Of a DNA stretch of 8,454 nt, positions 6,351-8,454 are shown in pieces. Source of the DNA: Kiritimatiellia bacterium. GTDB taxonomy: Bacteria > Verrucomicrobiota > Kiritimatiellia > SLAD01. The stretch is taken from positions 1 to 8,454 of the forward strand of contig SKZA01000009.1 in NCBI GenBank assembly GCA_007127595.1, given 5' to 3'. The position numbers were made by a program, and so were the translations under genes. Position 1 is the stretch's first letter. Each line of letters begins with the position of its first letter. The notes below the pieces were generated by a model. The model was not told the DNA's origin. It was given only the letters and a program-made list of their open reading frames with translations, and ran no database searches.

Positions 6351-6390
6351 CCCTATAATGCAACAGTCGACTATAGGAAACCCCTATGAA
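6351..6390. promoter_or_regulatory. Operator-like repeats overlapping the aminotransferase promoter
   Basis: ATAGG (6373-6377) and CCTAT (6383-6387) form an inverted repeat around five bases, covering the -10 hexamer and part of the spacer. CCCCTAT occurs twice as a direct repeat, at 6351-6357 and 6381-6387, exactly 30 bases apart. Such an arrangement would suit a repressor, but the arms are short and no regulator gene is adjacent. Confidence 0.25.
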
Positions 6391-6398
6391 CGCGTCAA
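6370..6398 (-). promoter_or_regulatory. Strong sigma70-type promoter of the aminotransferase gene
   Basis: On the minus strand TTGACG (6398-6393) is separated by exactly 17 bases from TATAGT (6375-6370), five of six consensus bases in each hexamer. Transcription would start near 6363, leaving a leader of about 23 bases that contains the AGGGGA ribosome binding site. It lies in the 89-base gap just past the lipoprotein gene, so the aminotransferase need not depend on read-through. Confidence 0.75.
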
Positions 6399-6411
6399 GG
6401 GAATGCTGAAG

Positions 6412-6429
6412 CGCGCGATGGACCGCGCG
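6412..6429. terminator. CGCGCG hairpin after the lipoprotein stop codon
   Basis: CGCGCG (6412-6417) and CGCGCG (6424-6429) form a 6-bp stem with a six-base loop, immediately beyond the TAA stop of the lipoprotein gene. No T-run follows in the gene's direction, so terminator function is only a suggestion. Confidence 0.3.
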
Positions 6430-6906
6430 TTAGGGCATCCAGACCCGGACCTCTTTGCGTTGCCGCCCCCATTCCAAGGCTTGCTGATGGGAACGGAAAT
6501 AGAGATCGATTTTGTACCCCTTGATTGCGCCGCCACGGTCTTCGACGATTCCATATCCGTAACCGGGCACATACATGATGGTGCCGAACGGGAAGATGCT
6601 GGTGTCCGCGGCGATGGTGCCGGGACGCACGCGCGCGCCGCTTGCCGTGACCCCCACCTCCTTGCGCTGGCCTCTCAACGGACCATACGCATACACAGGC
6701 CGGCCACGCCAGTTGCGCGTCCACCCGCAACAGGCGCCGCAGTGACAGTAGCCGGTGACCTCAAGGACATAGGGCCGTGCATCGCCTGCAGAAATGCGCG
6801 CGGGGGGGCGATGCCGGATATCTCTTGTCGAGCACCCCGATAAGAGCATCAGGGAAATTGAGAAAAACAGGACGCATTGAGCGGTAATTATGATGTTTTT
6901 GGCCAT
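6430..6906 (-). CDS. Lipoprotein with 3D domain (putative cell-wall hydrolase-like)
   Basis: The 158-residue protein begins MAKNIIITAQ, followed by a hydrophobic stretch ending in the lipobox LSGC with Cys25, so it should be lipid-anchored outside the inner membrane. The C-terminal half is a 3D (three-aspartate) domain of the double-psi beta-barrel type, with VTASGARVRPGTIAAD (Asp101), FPFGTIMYVPGYG, VEDRGGAIKG (Asp123) and KIDLYF (Asp134). This domain occurs in MltA-like lytic transglycosylases and resuscitation-promoting-factor-like proteins, so a peptidoglycan-related role is likely but unproven. Between anchor and domain lies TGYCHCGACCGW (residues 51-62), a C-x-C-x2-C-C cluster also seen in many stand-alone 3D proteins; it may bind metal or form disulfides. 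I chose 6906 over the in-frame ATG at 6942 because AGGA (6915-6912) precedes it at a good distance and the signal peptide then has normal length. Confidence 0.87.
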   Translation of the reverse strand: MAKNIIITAQCVLFFSISLMLLSGCSTRDIRHRPPARISAGDARPYVLEVTGYCHCGACCGWTRNWRGRPVYAYGPLRGQRKEVGVTASGARVRPGTIAADTSIFPFGTIMYVPGYGYGIVEDRGGAIKGYKIDLYFRSHQQALEWGRQRKEVRVWMP

Positions 6907-6953
6907 TCTTGTCCTGAAAAGCATTAAACGAAGTTGTAGCATAACAAATTGCT

Positions 6954-7025
6954 GGACGTAATCATTTGGTATCGGTAGTGTCAGTTTACGGTTCGTGTCT
7001 GAGTACGTCCAATCAATTACGTGTC
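6954..7025. repeat. Imperfect inverted repeat in the divergent gap
   Basis: ACGTAAT (6956-6962) pairs perfectly with ATTACGT (7016-7022). Beyond a small internal mismatch the pairing continues with ATT/AAT and GG/CC (6964-6969 with 7009-7013), giving about 12 pairs around a roughly 39-base loop. It lies between the divergent lipoprotein gene and the small plus-strand frame. It could be a leader structure or a pair of binding sites. Confidence 0.4.
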
Positions 7026-7035
7026 GGGATGTCTT

Positions 7036-7239
7036 ATGGGCTGGTTATTTGGTGATACAGAAAAAGGATCTGCGGAGGATCCTGTAACCGGGGTCGATGC
7101 GCTCAAGGCGATGTGGAATATTTCCACGACGCCGACGGCGCGGGAAACGCCCCCTAAAGACGTGGTAACGGATATCTATCGGACGGCGGCCCGGGATGAC
7201 CGTGTTCCGAGACGCTACCGTAGCACGTGTTCTCAGTAA
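7036..7239 (+). CDS. Small hypothetical protein, 67 residues
   Basis: The frame runs from ATG 7036 (MGWLFGDTEKG...) to TAA at 7237-7239. The product is hydrophilic with no signal peptide, membrane segment or motif I recognise. It has a short hydrophobic start (MGWLFG), an acidic/alanine middle (DPVTGVDALKAMW) and an arginine-rich end (RDDRVPRRYRS). A GGGA at 7026-7029, six bases before the ATG, could serve as a weak Shine-Dalgarno; the GTG at 7021 has no such signal, so I prefer 7036. Codon use is like the neighbours (GC-rich third positions such as GCG, ACG, CGG, GTC), and a hairpin series with an intrinsic terminator follows directly, both in favour of a transcribed gene. The alternative is a non-coding RNA of about 300 bases ending at the same terminator. 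Confidence 0.45.
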   Translation: MGWLFGDTEKGSAEDPVTGVDALKAMWNISTTPTARETPPKDVVTDIYRTAARDDRVPRRYRSTCSQ

Positions 7240-7246
7240 AACGTTT

Positions 7247-7273
7247 TGTCCATTGCGCCCCCCGCAATGGGCA
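7247..7273 (+). repeat. Perfect hairpin after the small ORF
   Basis: CCATTGCG (7250-7257) and CGCAATGG (7263-7270) pair perfectly around a CCCCC loop. The stem extends by a T-G wobble, G-C and T-A to about 11 pairs (7247-7273). No T-run follows directly; the next hairpin starts five bases later. Confidence 0.6.
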
Positions 7274-7277
7274 TCCT

Positions 7278-7317
7278 GTCGCCCGGTCTACCCCCTCAAG
7301 GCCGGGCGACTTCTTTT
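7278..7317 (+). terminator. Intrinsic terminator
   Basis: GTCGCCCGG (7278-7286) pairs with CCGGGCGAC (7302-7310) and the stem extends inward by T-G, C-G and T-A to 12 pairs with a nine-base loop. TTCTTTT (7311-7317) follows at once, the classic Rho-independent arrangement in the plus direction. It would end the transcript of the small frame at 7036-7239 before rsmB. Confidence 0.8.
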
Positions 7318-7332
7318 GCCCGCCATACTCAT

Positions 7333-7351
7333 CACGCGCACATAGCGCGTG
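7333..7351. repeat. Third hairpin upstream of rsmB
   Basis: CACGCGC (7333-7339) and GCGCGTG (7345-7351) form a perfect 7-bp stem with the loop ACATA. It lies past the terminator and about 55 bases before rsmB. Its role is unknown. Confidence 0.45.
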
Positions 7352-7369
7352 GGTCCATCTCGTAAAGGG

Positions 7370-7401
7370 TTGATCGACCAATTTTCATTTGCCAGCATAA
7401 C
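7370..7401 (+). promoter_or_regulatory. Possible rsmB promoter giving a leaderless transcript
   Basis: CATAAC (7396-7401, four of six consensus bases) lies five bases before the rsmB ATG, with TTGATC (7370-7375) upstream at a long 20-base spacing; the frame AGCATA (7394-7399) would give 18. If this -10 is real, transcription would begin at or next to the ATG, which would explain the lack of a ribosome binding site. The match is weak. Confidence 0.25.
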
Positions 7402-7406
7402 CCGAC

Positions 7407-8454
7407 ATGCATAGCACGTCCGACGCACCCACATCAAACAGCCGCGAGACGGCGGCACGCCTGCTGTATCAATGGCAACAGCACGGCGACTTGCCGACGC
7501 GCCGCCTCGAAGCCGAACTGGAACATCATGCCTTTGTGATGGAAATGGTGCTGGGCGTGGTGCGCCATCAAGACAGTCTCGAATGGGTTGTTCGCACGTT
7601 GGCCGACAAGAAGACGGCGGATAACCTGTTACCCGTGTTGTGTGTGGGTCTGTATCAATTGCTGATGCTGGATCATGTGGAGCCTTATGCCGCCGTACAT
7701 GAAACGGTCGAAGCCGCCAAGACGCTTTGCGGCAAAGAAAAGGCCGGCTTTGTAAACGCCATCCTGCGCCGGGCGCTGCGCGAAAAGGAGGAGTTGCTCA
7801 AGCGACTCAAGAAACAACCGCCTCACATCCGATACAGTCATCCGCGTGATCTGGTAAAACGATGGACGCGACAATTTGGGTCAAAGGATGCGCGGCGGTT
7901 ATGCGCTTGGAACAATAAAAAGCCGGACTTGATCGTGCGACTGCGACCCGTTCTCTCCGCGGAAGGGTTTCTTTCCGCCCTCCGATCCGCCGGCATTCAC
8001 GCGCAGGCGCATGATCGCGAGGGCTTCTTGATCCTGCCCGCCGGCACACATGCGGAAACGTGTGCCGGCTATGCGGAAGGCTGGTTCATGGTTCAGGACC
8101 CGGCGACCATGCATTCCGTGGACCTGCTCGACCCGCAGCCGGGCGAGCGGTTGCTGGACGCCTGCGCCGCACCGGGCGGAAAGACCGTGGCCATCGCCGA
8201 CCGCATGAAGAAGGAGGGAACCCTGATCGCGTGCGATATCAACGCGCATCGGATTAAGAAACTCACGGACAACCTCAAACGATGCGGCTTGGACCATATC
8301 TCAATACACGTTGTCAATGCGCTGGAATTGGCCGAGCAGTCTTTCGGATCCAAGCCGTTTGACGGCGTGTTATTGGACGTGCCCTGTTCGAATACCGGGG
8401 TGATTCGCCGGCGACCGGAAGCGCGGCGCCGGATGAAGAGGGAACATCTCGCGC
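7407..8454 (+). CDS. rsmB: 16S rRNA m5C methyltransferase RsmB (3' end beyond window)
   Basis: The frame is open from ATG 7407 to the right edge, giving 349 residues of a protein that is usually about 430. The first ~140 residues form the NusB-like RNA-binding domain (SRETAARLLYQW near the start, PYAAVHETVEAAK and KAGFVNAILRRAL at about 93-124). The SAM-dependent methyltransferase domain follows, with WFMVQDPATM (motif X, 227-235), DACAAPGGKT (motif I, 251-260), LIACDIN (motif II, Asp277) and LLDVPCSNTGVIRRRPE (motif IV, 322-338, Cys327). The second conserved cysteine, the usual nucleophile in motif VI, lies past the edge. The enzyme methylates C5 of a cytosine of 16S rRNA (C967 in E. coli numbering). 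An in-frame TAA at 7398-7400 rules out any earlier start. No Shine-Dalgarno is visible before the ATG. The common neighbours fmt or def are not seen here. Confidence 0.95.
   Translation, partial: MHSTSDAPTSNSRETAARLLYQWQQHGDLPTRRLEAELEHHAFVMEMVLGVVRHQDSLEWVVRTLADKKTADNLLPVLCVGLYQLLMLDHVEPYAAVHETVEAAKTLCGKEKAGFVNAILRRALREKEELLKRLKKQPPHIRYSHPRDLVKRWTRQFGSKDARRLCAWNNKKPDLIVRLRPVLSAEGFLSALRSAGIHAQAHDREGFLILPAGTHAETCAGYAEGWFMVQDPATMHSVDLLDPQPGERLLDACAAPGGKTVAIADRMKKEGTLIACDINAHRIKKLTDNLKRCGLDHISIHVVNALELAEQSFGSKPFDGVLLDVPCSNTGVIRRRPEARRRMKREHLA

Noticed and set aside
6341..6429. Glycine riboswitch upstream of the glyoxylate aminotransferase
   Set aside because: The leader from the predicted start site is only about 23 bases, far too short for a glycine aptamer, and no aptamer-like core is seen.

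Overview
The window looks like chromosomal DNA from a GC-rich bacterium, probably an uncultured one. Coding density is high but interrupted by intergenic stretches packed with palindromic repeats. That repeat style, the GC-rich codon use and the set of gene families make me suspect a Verrucomicrobiota/Kiritimatiellota-like member of the PVC group. This is a weak inference from memory: the window has no rRNA or other phylogenetic marker read well enough to settle it.

Layout. Positions 1-2071 (minus strand) hold a translationally coupled pair: an FrhB/FdhB-type iron-sulfur flavoprotein with an N-terminal 2x[4Fe-4S] ferredoxin domain, followed with a 4-base overlap by a polysaccharide pyruvyl transferase family protein that runs off the left edge. 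Positions 2271-3227 (plus) encode a D-2-hydroxyacid dehydrogenase of the glycerate dehydrogenase/hydroxypyruvate reductase type. Positions 3228-3640 are a gene-free, repeat-rich gap between convergent genes. Positions 3641-4750 (minus) encode alanine dehydrogenase, and 5000-6340 (minus) a class III aminotransferase very like alanine-glyoxylate aminotransferase 2, with a good sigma70-type promoter. Positions 6430-6906 (minus) encode a small lipoprotein with a 3D domain. Positions 7036-7239 (plus) may encode a 67-residue protein of unknown function, followed by a run of hairpins including an intrinsic terminator. From 7407 to the right edge (plus) lies the 5' part of rsmB, the 16S rRNA m5C methyltransferase with its NusB-like N-terminal domain.

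How the genes fit together. The three central enzymes form a plausible glyoxylate/glycine module. The aminotransferase would turn glyoxylate plus alanine into glycine plus pyruvate, alanine dehydrogenase would regenerate alanine from pyruvate, ammonium and NADH, and the hydroxyacid dehydrogenase would reduce hydroxypyruvate (or glyoxylate). The FrhB-like/pyruvyl transferase pair is of the kind found in surface polysaccharide loci. The lipoprotein and rsmB look like unrelated housekeeping genes.

The most unusual signal is non-coding. Two structurally matching GC-rich palindromic elements (3460-3583 and 4822-4889) flank the alanine dehydrogenase gene, and the 3228-3640 gap holds several other palindromes, including a roughly 30-base-periodic TTCCAA/TTGGAA series. 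I see no CRISPR array, no transposase and no obvious defence or phage genes.
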